This document shows, one piece after another, positions 25,084-34,111 of a stretch of DNA of 46,876 bases. Numbering within the stretch: the stretch's first letter is position 1; the number at the start of each line of letters is the position of its first letter. The position numbers were made by a program, and so were the translations under genes. Source of the stretch: Falsiroseomonas oryziterrae (GTDB taxonomy: Bacteria > Pseudomonadota > Alphaproteobacteria > Acetobacterales > Acetobacteraceae); NCBI RefSeq assembly GCF_021864505.1, contig NZ_JAKJIB010000004.1, forward strand, positions 1 to 46,876, read 5' to 3'. The notes below the pieces were generated by a model, which saw only the letters and a list, made by a program, of their open reading frames with translations, was not told where the DNA came from and did no database searches.

Positions 25084-26547
25084 TCACGCCCAGAACGGGA
25101 CATATGCCCCGGCCTTCGGCCGCTCTGGGTCGGCGGGACGGATCCGGGCTTCCGTGAGTGCGTCCTTGATGACCCGAGAGACCTGCGCCGCATTCCGTTC
25201 CTCGATCCCGAACCGCTCCCGGAGGCTGGCATTGGTCATGCGCCGCTCGGTCTGGAACATCAGCGCGGCATGCTGGTAGCAAGCCTCCACCCTCTCCATT
25301 CGGGTCAGGTCCGCGAAGCGCCGGGGCGAGAACAGCGTGATCGAGATGCTGCTATCGGCCGCTACGAAGCGGGGCGCGGGCAGCCGCCTTTCCTCCGTCG
25401 CCGCGATGATCTTCTCCAGCCCGGAACCTTGTTCCTCACAAATCCGCATCTTCCGCATCAAGGCCGCCAACCGCTCGTTGCGCGAGCGCGGCCGGGCCGC
25501 GAACAGCCGTGTGAGGAAGTCGGTAATTGGCTTGCCGGGGTTGCTGATCTCCAACCGGTCATCGAACACCTCGACCATCGGGCCGGTGCCGCCGATGGTC
25601 ATGTCCTGATGGATGAGCGCGTTCGCCAGCAACTCGCGGAGGGCGATGGCCGGGTAGACCCGCTGCTCTTCCCGGAAGGTGGCAATCCGCTCCTCCGCCG
25701 GGAGGAGCGTGTCGAGGTGGCTGAGCGCGCCCTCGAAGCCCGAGGCGTAGCCGCGCGTGCCCGTGGATTGACGCTTCGTCTTCTGCCGCCCGAGCCCGTC
25801 ATACTGGATGATGCGGAGAGCCTTGCGGCTGAGGGTTGGGAAGCGTTCCAGCTTCTTGGCGAGAAGGATCGCCCCGAGATTCAGGACGCTCCACCCGCCA
25901 CGGCCGTCCGGGGCGATCAGGTGGTCCTCCGCCATACGGGCGAGCATGGCGGTGCGCGTCTCGGGCAAGGGCTGGCGCGTGAGGGTGAAATAGGCGTCGT
26001 GGTCCAGCAGGTCCAACACCGCCTCGGGCATCACGCCGGCAAGCGCGATGCCCTGCTCCCACGCGAAGGGCTGGAGCTTGGTGTTGAGCGCCGCCTCCCG
26101 GCCCGGATGGTCTGACAGCTTCGGCGTGGCACTGCCGATACGGATATAGGCGATGTCCTTGAACTTGGTGGAGACGCCATGCGCGGCGGGCACCTCCAGC
26201 AGGACGACGCGGCCTTGCGGGTGTCGCACCTCACGGAAACGCAGATGGATGTCGGGCTGCACCGCCTTCGAAAGCCAGAACTCCAGCGGCTCGTTGCCTT
26301 GTTTGACCGTGCTTGGATTGAACTCGGTGCCGACGACGTCGTGCGTGCTGTCTGCCACGCCCCAGACGATGTAGCCGCAGGGGCAATCGGCGAGGCGCGC
26401 GCCGTTCGACACGGCCGAGGCCAATTCCCCGATCTTCTTGGGATCATGGTTGCCGATCTTGAACTCGACCCACTCCGTCTCGGCAGGCAGCGCACGCAGC
26501 CGGTCCACGAGGGCCGTCGGATCGACATCGGACTGCTCGGGGCGCAT
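25084..26547 (-). CDS. AlbA_2/Schlafen-like ATP-binding protein
   Basis: 487 residues. The start is the ATG at 26545-26547, which overlaps the hsdS stop (ATGA). The N-terminal AlbA_2 domain (about 15-140) contains EWVEFKIGNHDPKKIGELASAVSN and GYIVWGVADSTHDVVGTEF. A middle region is followed by a GHKL-type ATPase segment with ALRELLANALIHQDM (N box) and EVFDDRLEISNPGKP, then EEQGSGLEKI. The C-terminus has a winged-helix-like end (RMTNASLRERFGIEERNAAQVSRVIKDAL). Such proteins are common companions of type I restriction genes, though their role is unclear; regulation or an extra defence activity are the usual proposals. Confidence 0.85.
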   Translation of the reverse strand: MRPEQSDVDPTALVDRLRALPAETEWVEFKIGNHDPKKIGELASAVSNGARLADCPCGYIVWGVADSTHDVVGTEFNPSTVKQGNEPLEFWLSKAVQPDIHLRFREVRHPQGRVVLLEVPAAHGVSTKFKDIAYIRIGSATPKLSDHPGREAALNTKLQPFAWEQGIALAGVMPEAVLDLLDHDAYFTLTRQPLPETRTAMLARMAEDHLIAPDGRGGWSVLNLGAILLAKKLERFPTLSRKALRIIQYDGLGRQKTKRQSTGTRGYASGFEGALSHLDTLLPAEERIATFREEQRVYPAIALRELLANALIHQDMTIGGTGPMVEVFDDRLEISNPGKPITDFLTRLFAARPRSRNERLAALMRKMRICEEQGSGLEKIIAATEERRLPAPRFVAADSSISITLFSPRRFADLTRMERVEACYQHAALMFQTERRMTNASLRERFGIEERNAAQVSRVIKDALTEARIRPADPERPKAGAYVPFWA

Positions 26548-27860
26548 CAAGCCGCTACTCTTGGGCCATGATCCGCGAGGGGGCGGGCGGCTACGATCCC
26601 GCCGGTGACGGCGGCCGTGATGAGGGCGGCGCGGTGTTCGCGCAGGCGCTCGATGATCTCGGCAGCGCGGACTTCAAGTATTCTCAACCTCGCCACGCTT
26701 GCATCGATGTGTGCTGCAATCCTCTCCTGTTCCTCGCGGGGTGGCACCGGCACGACAAAATTGACAATGGCCCCGATGTTGATGTGCGGTGAGGTTGCGC
26801 CGAAGACCTGCTGCTGCACTTGGTGCAGGGTCGGCGCACTGTTCAGGACCCACATGAGATACGCTGAACAATGCTCTTCCCGCGCCCTGAACATCATCAT
26901 GCGCTGGCCAAGGCAGAGATCGATGCCGGGGGGAACAAGCGCAGCAATCCCGAAACGCTCGCCCTCCCGACTGTAGAGGATGTCGCCCTCGCGCGGACGA
27001 AGGCGGGCTATGCGCTCCTGATACACTTCCTCGCTGACCAACCGAGTCTGGCTCAGAAGGAGACGACCGGGCTCGATGTCCGCCGTTCGCACGCACGGGT
27101 AAAGCAAGTCACCGTTGTAATGTGGCGTCGTGTGGAGGCAGTCGACCACATTGGAGCAGAGATGCTTTACGCGGCTGATGCGCCAGTGCGAAGGGAGAGA
27201 TGGCAGGGCATCTGTTCCAGTGCACTGCCAGCCTTCTGGCGCGTGCAAGCCTCTGGTGACGGCTTCGGTGATGAATGCGAGGCGATGTGAAACTAGCGCC
27301 GAGATGAATTCTTCCTGCTTCGCCACGAGCGCGTCAATGCGGGCCGTCTCGCGGTTGAGGAAGTCCGCGATGATGTGCTGTTCGGCAAGGGTCGGCAGCA
27401 TCATGCGGTAGTCCTGCAAGAACTCTGTCGGCACCCGCTTCTGCCCGCCCGCACCAAACATGCTCGCCGTGCCCTGCTCCATGAAGGGCTGCGAGCGCGT
27501 GACGTAGAAGAGGAAACGCGGATCGAGCCCGGCTCGCGCGCGCAAGACGTGGAACTCCGTGGAGCCGAAGCCAAAACCGGAATGCAACCCGGCCACTAAC
27601 GCCGCTTTCCCGTTCTCGAAGCACGGGGTGATCTTGGCGAGCAGGACGTCGCCGTCGCGGAAGAAGGTGTAGCCTCCCGCGACGTCCTCAACCGCACGGG
27701 TCTGGGACAGGTCGAAGGTGCCGTCCTCGCGCACAGCCTCCATCGGCAAGAACGAAACCTCAGTCCCCGCCGCCAGCGCACGGGCCTCGCTCTTGCTCGG
27801 GTTGAGCGTGGCGGCGTAGCGGAGGCGCGTTTCCCGCCAGCCAGAAGGCGCAGCCTTCAC
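26547..27860 (-). CDS. hsdS: Type I restriction specificity subunit S
   Basis: 437 residues from a GTG start that overlaps the stop of the DUF262 gene (GTGA). There are two target-recognition domains. TRD1 (about 1-150) begins GWRETRLRYAATLNPSKSEA. A central conserved helix has AEQHIIADFLNRETARIDALVAKQ. TRD2 starts near SHWRISRVKHLCSNVVDC and is followed by the second conserved helix (REEQERIAAHIDASVARLRI). HsdS recognises a bipartite DNA sequence and bridges two HsdM copies. Both TRDs are full length, so a bipartite target is expected, but the sequence recognised cannot be read from the protein. Confidence 0.93.
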   Translation of the reverse strand: MKAAPSGWRETRLRYAATLNPSKSEARALAAGTEVSFLPMEAVREDGTFDLSQTRAVEDVAGGYTFFRDGDVLLAKITPCFENGKAALVAGLHSGFGFGSTEFHVLRARAGLDPRFLFYVTRSQPFMEQGTASMFGAGGQKRVPTEFLQDYRMMLPTLAEQHIIADFLNRETARIDALVAKQEEFISALVSHRLAFITEAVTRGLHAPEGWQCTGTDALPSLPSHWRISRVKHLCSNVVDCLHTTPHYNGDLLYPCVRTADIEPGRLLLSQTRLVSEEVYQERIARLRPREGDILYSREGERFGIAALVPPGIDLCLGQRMMMFRAREEHCSAYLMWVLNSAPTLHQVQQQVFGATSPHINIGAIVNFVVPVPPREEQERIAAHIDASVARLRILEVRAAEIIERLREHRAALITAAVTGGIVAARPLADHGPRVAA

Positions 27861-29767
27861 GCCGCGTCCTCCATCTCGTCCGCATCCGCTTCGGCAGCGC
27901 CAAGCCCGAACACCTCCGCCACCGGCGGGCCACCGACCTTCCGACCCGTAGCCTTCTGGATCTCGTCCACCAGCCGCGCCGCGCGCGCGACCATCATCCC
28001 TGCGATGTCGTTCGCGCGCAGCAGGTGCGGCTCGATCAGGTGGCTCCGCAGCAGGTCGTCCACCTTGGACGGCGAGAACCCCGTCTTCTCCTCTACCCGC
28101 TTCAGGTAGAGCGCGGGCGCATGGCCCTGCAGCATGCGGTTGGTGGTGGCCGTCAGGCCGGTCTTGTTGACGATGCTGTTGTAGGTGGTGGGCGGGATGC
28201 CCTGCTTCTTGCACCATGCCTCAGGGAAGACGTGGTGGATGTCCACGTCCTTCTGGAAGTAGGAGGCCTCGTCCATTGGGGTGCCTGCCAGCCAGTCGGC
28301 CGCGCCGCCGACCCGCATGATGAGCGCGTGCAGTCCCTTGTAGGCGGCGGACTGGCGGGAGCGGAGCGAGCGAAGCCGCTCCGTCACCGGGTTGCACTCC
28401 TCCACCGTCTGGGGCGTCGGCCCGACGCCGCGCGTCCACGCCACCACCTCCGGCAGGTCCCGGGCGAAGCGCGTCTCGATGGCGCTGCCGTAGAGTTCCC
28501 CGAACACGCCGCACCAGAACCAGTTGGCGACGCGCTCGCGAATGGCGCCGTTGTGCCAGTCGCCGTCGAGGGTGGCGATGATCGCGGCAAGCGGCACCAA
28601 CTGCGTGCGGTAGGGCAGGTCGCCCGAGGAGTAGATGCGCTGGTTCCAGAGGAACTCTCGCGCCCGCTTGAACCCTACCTCGGCCCGCGCTGACCATGCC
28701 TCATAGGCGTCCAGCTTCATGTCGAGGATTGATTGCCGAGTGCAGGATATGGCGGGCGGCTGGCCCGCCTTGCCATCCGCGACGTGGCGCTGCCGGACAT
28801 CCTGCGTATGAAGCAGGCTGACGCATTGCAGGAAGTCGTTGGGCTCCACCGCCGCCAGTAGAGCGTCGCGCTCCTTCTCAGCGTAGGTTGGCCCGGACGT
28901 GACGAGGCGCCGCCAGCGCCCCTTCCCGGCCTCCGGGCCGGACTTCGGCCCGAACCAGTCGGCGCGCAGGTCATAGCCGTCCGCCGCATAGGTGGCGGTG
29001 ACCAACTCGAAGGCAGTAAGCGGCACGCCCCCGGTGTTCACCTTCTCGAACACCCGGCAGACTGCTTCCTTGCTCGCCTCCTTCGTCAACTGGATGACGG
29101 GCACGAGGAAGGTCTGAAAGACGGCGAGGAACTCCCGCCGGAAGGCGTTGAACTGCTGGATGCGGTCGGGCTGGTAGGACCAGTGTTCCATCCAGCCCTC
29201 GAACCATTTGTCCGGCGCGAACACCCGGTTCAGCGGAAAGCACGCCTTGGCGTATTCCTTCTCGGGCGTGGAGAGGTCGAGAAGGACGGTCTTGCCGAAG
29301 TCGCGGGTTATCCGGCGATCCTTCGGCACGCTGAACACCGCCTCCTCGCGCTCGGCAGGCGTGCCCAGCGCCTTGGCGATGTCCACGTAGTAGAACCTCT
29401 CCGACCGCTTGCCCTTGTCGTCCTTGGTGACGATGGCCTGCGGCAGGGTCAGCGCCTGAAACATGGAGGTGAGGCGCTGCTGGCCGTCGAGCAGCAGGCG
29501 CCCCGGCTGGATCGTCGGGAAGCCCTTGGCGTCGAGCGGCAGATTCGCCCCCTCGACGTAACGCGGGGCGAACTTCACCTCGCCGCCGGTCTCCAGCGTC
29601 ATGATGGCGCCGATGGGGAAGGAGCGCGCGACCGAGGTGATGACCGCGATGATGTGGCTGTCGTCCCAGACCCAGCCGCGCTGGAATTCGGGCAACTGGA
29701 TCTGGCCGTTGCCGACCTGCGCGATGAGATTGGCGAGCGTATCCTGCGTCGCGGCGAAGGTGCTCAT
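27857..29767 (-). CDS. DUF262/DUF1524 fusion protein (GmrSD-like type IV restriction)
   Basis: 636 residues. The N-terminal DUF262 domain shows LPEFQRGWVWDD (25-36) and the DGQQRLTS motif (94-101), the ParB/Srx-like nucleotide-binding signature of GmrS. VFEKVNTGGVPLTAFELV lies mid-protein. The C-terminal DUF1524 domain carries the HNH-like DIHHVFPEAW at about 504-513 and a later asparagine-rich segment (TYNSIVNKTGLTATTN), as in GmrD. GmrSD enzymes cut DNA with modified (glucosylated hydroxymethyl-) cytosine using NTP. Finding the fused form between hsdM and hsdS, with 4-bp overlaps on both sides, makes it an integral operon member. It may extend defence to modified phage DNA or serve another role. 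Confidence 0.85.
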   Translation of the reverse strand: MSTFAATQDTLANLIAQVGNGQIQLPEFQRGWVWDDSHIIAVITSVARSFPIGAIMTLETGGEVKFAPRYVEGANLPLDAKGFPTIQPGRLLLDGQQRLTSMFQALTLPQAIVTKDDKGKRSERFYYVDIAKALGTPAEREEAVFSVPKDRRITRDFGKTVLLDLSTPEKEYAKACFPLNRVFAPDKWFEGWMEHWSYQPDRIQQFNAFRREFLAVFQTFLVPVIQLTKEASKEAVCRVFEKVNTGGVPLTAFELVTATYAADGYDLRADWFGPKSGPEAGKGRWRRLVTSGPTYAEKERDALLAAVEPNDFLQCVSLLHTQDVRQRHVADGKAGQPPAISCTRQSILDMKLDAYEAWSARAEVGFKRAREFLWNQRIYSSGDLPYRTQLVPLAAIIATLDGDWHNGAIRERVANWFWCGVFGELYGSAIETRFARDLPEVVAWTRGVGPTPQTVEECNPVTERLRSLRSRQSAAYKGLHALIMRVGGAADWLAGTPMDEASYFQKDVDIHHVFPEAWCKKQGIPPTTYNSIVNKTGLTATTNRMLQGHAPALYLKRVEEKTGFSPSKVDDLLRSHLIEPHLLRANDIAGMMVARAARLVDEIQKATGRKVGGPPVAEVFGLGAAEADADEMEDAA

Positions 29768-30132
29768 TGCGCGCGTCCGCCCTCGTCTTGCTTCTTGCGG
29801 AAGTCCGACCGTTGATCGAGCCAGTGTGCGACCCGCCGATTGCCCGCCTCCACCTCGTCCGACACAAGCCGGAGGGCCGTCTCATTGACCGCGAGTGCGT
29901 CGTCGCCGTTGCCCGCGTAGCGATGGACTGCTGCGAGCAGGCCGAGGAAGTGAAACGCCGCTCGCGCGCCCACGTCGAAACGCAGGTCCATCGCAGCCCC
30001 GGTCCAGCCTTTGTCGTCTACGATGACGCGCCGGTGCAGAACCTCCAGCGTTGCGTTGATGACCCGTGCTGCCTCGGCCTCTGGCACCTTGGTAGCGTCG
30101 ACGATGGTTCCAAGAAAATCCGTGTCGCTCAC
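29764..30132 (-). CDS. Small operon protein between hsdM and DUF262 gene
   Basis: 122 residues, GTG start overlapping the hsdM stop (GTGA) and stop overlapping the DUF262 gene start (ATGA). It is helical throughout: VPEAEAARVINATLEVLHRRV, MDLRFDVGARAAFHFLGLLAAVHRY, DDALAVNETALRLVSDEVEAGNRRVAHWLDQR. No catalytic motif or membrane segment. The conserved-looking spacing suggests a small partner or inhibitor of one of the flanking proteins. I do not recognise the family; the double overlap makes it a firm gene. Confidence 0.75.
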   Translation of the reverse strand: MSDTDFLGTIVDATKVPEAEAARVINATLEVLHRRVIVDDKGWTGAAMDLRFDVGARAAFHFLGLLAAVHRYAGNGDDALAVNETALRLVSDEVEAGNRRVAHWLDQRSDFRKKQDEGGRAQ

Positions 30133-32147
30133 GCCGCGATCTCCTTCAGCATCTCGGTGATCTCGGCGGAGAGGCGGCGAAGGTCGGCGTCGATCTCGGC
30201 GAGCGGACGCGGCGGCTGGTAGCGGTAGAAAAGCCGGGTGAAGGGGATCTCGTAGCCCTTCCGGCGGTCAGACTCGTCCTCCCACGCATCGGGGGCATGC
30301 GGCAGGACCTCGCGCGCCATGTATGCCGCGATGTCCTCGGTGAGCGGCACGTTCTCGTAGTCGCGCAGGTCGGGGTCAGAGATCGCGTTGCCATCCGAGT
30401 CAATGATCGGTGCCCCCCGCTCATCGACAGAAGAGAATGCGGCGACCAAGGCATCAAACATGGGCTTTGGCATCTCAACGCCTGCGAGCACGGACTGCAG
30501 ATGTTCTCGAAAGCTCGCTTGATCGAGCCAGCATCGCTCGCCAATTGCCGTGTGCAGCGCACGTTCGATCGCGCTACGACGCTCCAATGAGTAGACCTGC
30601 TCCTCGAACGCACCCGTTGCCTTCCACTTGCGCTTCTTGAGAGCGACCCACGCGGGGTGCGTCTGATACGTGGCGACGCGGTCGGCGTTGATGCGGAAGA
30701 CTAACCGTAGCGGGCGCTCGACGCGGATGCGCGTGTAGCCGAGGTCCTCGTTGCGCAGGATCTTGCTGGTCTCACCCTCGACCATCTCCCCGAAGAGGCG
30801 GGTGATCTCGCGGGTGGCCACCTCGGGGATGAGGTTCCGCTTGTTGCCGAGCGACTTCCGCATCTTCTCGAAGGCGGCCGTCGCGTCGATCAACTGCACC
30901 TTGCCGCGCCGCTCGGGGCGCTTCTGGTTCGTGATGATCCAGACGTAGGTGCTGATACCCGTGTTGTAGAACAACTGGTCCGGCAGCCCGACGATGGCCT
31001 CCAGCCAGTCGTTCTCGATGATCCAGCGCCGGATCTCGCTCTCGCCCGATCCTGCAGCGCCAGTGAAGAGCGGCGAGCCGTTCAGCACGACGGCGAGCCG
31101 CGATGGGCGTCCGTCCTTGTGGAACTTCGAGATCATGTGCTGGACGAACAGCAACGAGCCGTCCGAGACGCGCGGGAGGCCCGCGCCAAAGCGCCCACCG
31201 TAGCCCCGCTTTTCGTGCTCGTCGCGGATGGTCTGCTCGACCTTCTTCCACTCCACCCCGAACGGCGGGTTGGAGATGCAGTAGTCCACGGTGCGACCCG
31301 CGTGGCCGTCCTCGGTGAAGGAGTTGCCGAAGGCGATGTTGCTGGCGTCGTGGCCTTTGATCAGGAGGTCGCTCTTGCAGACCGCGAAGGACTCCGGATT
31401 CAACTCCTGCCCAAAGGCCACCAGCCTTGCCTGCGGGTTCAACTCGCGCAGGTATTCCTCCGCCACCGACAACATGCCGCCGGTGCCGCACGCGGGATCG
31501 TAAAGGGAGCGGATGACGCCGGGCTGCGTGAGCGCCTCGGTGTCCTCCACGAGCAGGAGGTTCACCATAAGACGGATCACCTCGCGCGGTGTGAAGTGCT
31601 CACCGGCCGTCTCGTTGCTCTGCTCGGCGAAGCGCCGGATCAGTTCCTCGAAGACATAGCCCATGGCGAGGTTACTGACGCGGTCGGGGTGCAGATCCAC
31701 CTCTGCGAAGCGGGAGACCACGAGGTAGAGCAAGTTGGCGCCATCGAGCCGGGCGATCTGGCTGCCGAACTCAAACCGGTTGATGAAGACGTCGCGGACG
31801 GCCGGGGAGAAGCCATTGACGTAGGCGCGAAGGTTGTCCGCGATGTTCGCCGGATCAGCCTTGAGCAGGGCGAAGGTGAACTTGGAGGCGTTGTGGAAGC
31901 CATGCCCGGCGGCCCGATTGAGGATGGCCTCCCGCATCGCCTCGTCGGCAGCGGCCGGAATGGCGACGGCGGCCTTCAGCACATCCGCCTTCTTGGGCTC
32001 CAAGAGGCAGTCGAGGCGCCGGAGGACCACGAAAGGGAGGACGACGCGGCCGTATTCTGACTGCTTGTAATCGCCGCGCAGGATCTCCGCGATGGACCAG
32101 ATGAGGGCGGTCTGCTCCGAATGGCGAGCAAGGTCGGCGGCGATCAT
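30129..32147 (-). CDS. hsdM: Type I DNA methyltransferase subunit M
   Basis: 672 residues. The N-terminal HsdM helical domain (LIWSIAEILRGDYKQSEYGRV...VLRRLDCLL) is followed by the methylase domain with EHFTPREVIRLMVNLL, motif I DPACGTGGM (217-225) and catalytic motif IV NPPF (293-296), diagnostic of N6-adenine methylation. The C-terminal part is longer than in compact HsdM proteins (about 500-530 residues) and ends in a helical segment (PLAEIDADLRRLSAEITEMLKEIAA) that may contact HsdS. It is the first gene of the restriction operon, with about 270 bp of promoter space upstream. All motifs look intact. Confidence 0.95.
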   Translation of the reverse strand: MIAADLARHSEQTALIWSIAEILRGDYKQSEYGRVVLPFVVLRRLDCLLEPKKADVLKAAVAIPAAADEAMREAILNRAAGHGFHNASKFTFALLKADPANIADNLRAYVNGFSPAVRDVFINRFEFGSQIARLDGANLLYLVVSRFAEVDLHPDRVSNLAMGYVFEELIRRFAEQSNETAGEHFTPREVIRLMVNLLLVEDTEALTQPGVIRSLYDPACGTGGMLSVAEEYLRELNPQARLVAFGQELNPESFAVCKSDLLIKGHDASNIAFGNSFTEDGHAGRTVDYCISNPPFGVEWKKVEQTIRDEHEKRGYGGRFGAGLPRVSDGSLLFVQHMISKFHKDGRPSRLAVVLNGSPLFTGAAGSGESEIRRWIIENDWLEAIVGLPDQLFYNTGISTYVWIITNQKRPERRGKVQLIDATAAFEKMRKSLGNKRNLIPEVATREITRLFGEMVEGETSKILRNEDLGYTRIRVERPLRLVFRINADRVATYQTHPAWVALKKRKWKATGAFEEQVYSLERRSAIERALHTAIGERCWLDQASFREHLQSVLAGVEMPKPMFDALVAAFSSVDERGAPIIDSDGNAISDPDLRDYENVPLTEDIAAYMAREVLPHAPDAWEDESDRRKGYEIPFTRLFYRYQPPRPLAEIDADLRRLSAEITEMLKEIAA

Positions 32148-32419
32148 TAGGCGTCAGGTCCCCCAAAGTGCTGGGGTCCTCGACCGACCGACCGGCCCTC
32201 GCGGCGGCCTAGCTGACCGCCCTCTGCCCCTCGCTCCGCGTCCCGGATTACCCCGAAGCAATCTCGCCCGGCGGTGTGGGGTGCCGCAAGCCTTTGTTGT
32301 CCCGGCGCTACCGGGGCACCAGCAGCCCGGCGCCGCCGTTCCAAAAGTCCCAAACAGGGGCGGCAAGGGCCACGTTTGGGCTGGACTGGAGCGGCCCACC
32401 CACGGTTCTCCGGGTGGCC
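32148..32419. other. Divergent promoter region of the restriction operon
   Basis: 272 bp between hsdM (minus) and the degenerate resolvase gene (plus). A GGACCCC...GGGGGACC inverted arrangement (about 32158-32180) lies just upstream of hsdM. No clear promoter boxes are visible. Frames on both strands here lack RBS. Confidence 0.4.
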
Positions 32420-32974
32420 ATGGCGAATGCCGCGATCCTTGTCCGGGCGATGCCGGACCTGCTCACCGAGGCCCAGCGCGAACTTGCGCGGGCCTGCGCA
32501 GCCCGGCACGGCCTGTCGGTGAGCCGAGTCTACACCGACGACGGCCGCCGCCCCCGGCATGCTCGGGAAGCAGCGCTGCGGGACGCCGGCGCTGTGTTTG
32601 ACACGCTGGTCGTGCCGAACATTTCAGCGCTCGGGCAGAACCTGCGCGAGGTGGTGGCGATCATGGGCGCGCTCGCGAACCGGGCCGTTCGGGTCCTCGT
32701 CGCCGGTGCGGATGTGAGCGAGGCGGACGGCCTCCTCGCCGCCGCTCAACTGCTGGTCCGAACGCAAGCTGCGCTGGGCCGGGAGGCGGCTCAGAGGGGC
32801 CGGGAACGGGCGAAGGCAAAGGGCGTCCGGTTTGGCCGCCCCCCTGTCCCGGCCGCCCGGGTGGAACGGGCGCTCAATGCCCTGAACGCTGGTGCTGGAG
32901 TGCGCGCAGCGGCACGGATGGCGGGGATTTCTCCCGCCTCGGTAATCCGGGCCCGCGCCTCGCGGGCGCGCTGA
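32420..32974 (+). CDS. Degenerate serine-recombinase-like protein
   Basis: 184 residues from the ATG at 32420, with a longer open frame upstream. The fold follows small serine recombinases: AAILVRAMPDLLTEAQRELARACAARHGLSV, VYTDDGRRPRHAREAALRDA, LVVPNISALGQNLREVVAIMGALA, then the long helix with REAAQRGRERAKAKGVRFGRPP and a C-terminal helix-turn-helix. The nucleophile is missing (RVST replaced by RAMP) and so is the DRLGRS arginine region (SALGQN). Strand exchange is therefore not expected, while the DNA-binding end looks intact, so a regulatory role is possible. It is divergent from hsdM. Confidence 0.75.
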   Translation: MANAAILVRAMPDLLTEAQRELARACAARHGLSVSRVYTDDGRRPRHAREAALRDAGAVFDTLVVPNISALGQNLREVVAIMGALANRAVRVLVAGADVSEADGLLAAAQLLVRTQAALGREAAQRGRERAKAKGVRFGRPPVPAARVERALNALNAGAGVRAAARMAGISPASVIRARASRAR

Positions 32975-33051
32975 CGCGGATTCTGCCGTCCCGAAGACCG
33001 AGCGCGCGAGAAAAGACGTGACAGATCGCGACTTCGAGGTAGTCGCTGAAC

Positions 33052-34089
33052 ATGAAGCTCGTCGCTCGCGCGCAGAAAGCTCTGCCGCACACCGAGATTG
33101 CGCCGATGATGGCGTCGTGGGGGCGGTTAGCGCCGCTCATCGTCCGCGTGATCAACGCTTGCCCCTGCCTTGCCGCCCAGCTCGTAATGGCCCCTCCGCG
33201 CGTCATTCATGCGACCGCCGCGTTTCTGCAGGCGCGGATCGCAATGGGCAGGGACAACGATCCCGCCACGCTCGCGGCAGAGATTGCCAAGCGCGATCCG
33301 CGCGAACTGCTGGCCGAAGCCCTCGGCGGCGACCCTCGTCTGTTTCGCGCGCTCGACAGGTGCGGATCGACTGTGTGGCTGCTGCAGGAATATGAGGATC
33401 TCGCCGGGCTTCTGCGCGGGCCGCTGTCTGACAGCGTGCTCGGCCTGCAGCGATTTCATCATGCGACGTTGCGGCAACTCCGCGAGGCCGAGGAGGATGC
33501 GGTGCTCATCGCCGCCCGCCATGTGCTCGTGCACGACCCGGCCCTTGTCGGCGACCTAAGGGCAATGCTCGCGCTTCTCCGTGGTCTTGGGATCGCTCGC
33601 GATATTGAAGCCCTGCCGCATGGCGCTGGCCGACGTGCCATTCGTCGCCGTATCGAGGCCGACCTCGCCCGAGCGGCGCCACCTACACCGCCGTTCGCAG
33701 CCCCTTCAGGCTGGAGGCACTGCGAAAGCGTGCACGAGGTGCAGGCGGTTGGCGCCGCGCTGAAGAATTGCGTGGCGAGCGTGATGTTTGGCACGACCTA
33801 CATTGGACCGTTCCTGATCGGCCGGATGAGACTTCTGCGGACCACGGATGAGCCGCTCGGCCTTGCGGCGGTTGAGGAGGTTGGCCCTCGTCTCTGGAGC
33901 ATCGCCGAGACGCAGTTCCGTCACGATGTTGTGGTAGCACGCCATCGCCGAGCAGAGCGCTTGCGGAGTAGCCTCGCAGAGGTCCTTAACGAGTCTGGCC
34001 ACGCGCTTCTTGACCAGCATCCTTTTGCCGCAATTCGGCATCTGCACGAAGAGCCGAGCCAACTCGGTCTTGCTGCTGCGGAGGATTGA
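33052..34089 (+). CDS. Hypothetical protein with PcfJ-like segment
   Basis: 345 residues. Start ATG at 33052 with a GAGG-type sequence upstream. The protein is largely helical and Arg/Ala/Leu-rich. Near residues 225-290 the order SVHEVQAVGAALKNCVASVM, then FLIGRMRLLR and LGLAAVEEVG, resembles the PcfJ family pattern (helix, G..L.HC/NCV, strand with 'iyrl', then 'tveI'). The match is weak and the usual His before Cys is an Asn here. PcfJ-like proteins occur on plasmids and islands with unknown function. It converges on the methyltransferase-like gene with 22 bp between stops. Confidence 0.5.
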   Translation: MKLVARAQKALPHTEIAPMMASWGRLAPLIVRVINACPCLAAQLVMAPPRVIHATAAFLQARIAMGRDNDPATLAAEIAKRDPRELLAEALGGDPRLFRALDRCGSTVWLLQEYEDLAGLLRGPLSDSVLGLQRFHHATLRQLREAEEDAVLIAARHVLVHDPALVGDLRAMLALLRGLGIARDIEALPHGAGRRAIRRRIEADLARAAPPTPPFAAPSGWRHCESVHEVQAVGAALKNCVASVMFGTTYIGPFLIGRMRLLRTTDEPLGLAAVEEVGPRLWSIAETQFRHDVVVARHRRAERLRSSLAEVLNESGHALLDQHPFAAIRHLHEEPSQLGLAAAED

Positions 34090-34111
34090 GGAGGCGCTGA
34101 CAGCGGGAGCG

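Noticed and set aside
31119-32060. 313-codon plus-strand frame over hsdM
   Set aside because: Antisense shadow of hsdM; no RBS and low-complexity composition.
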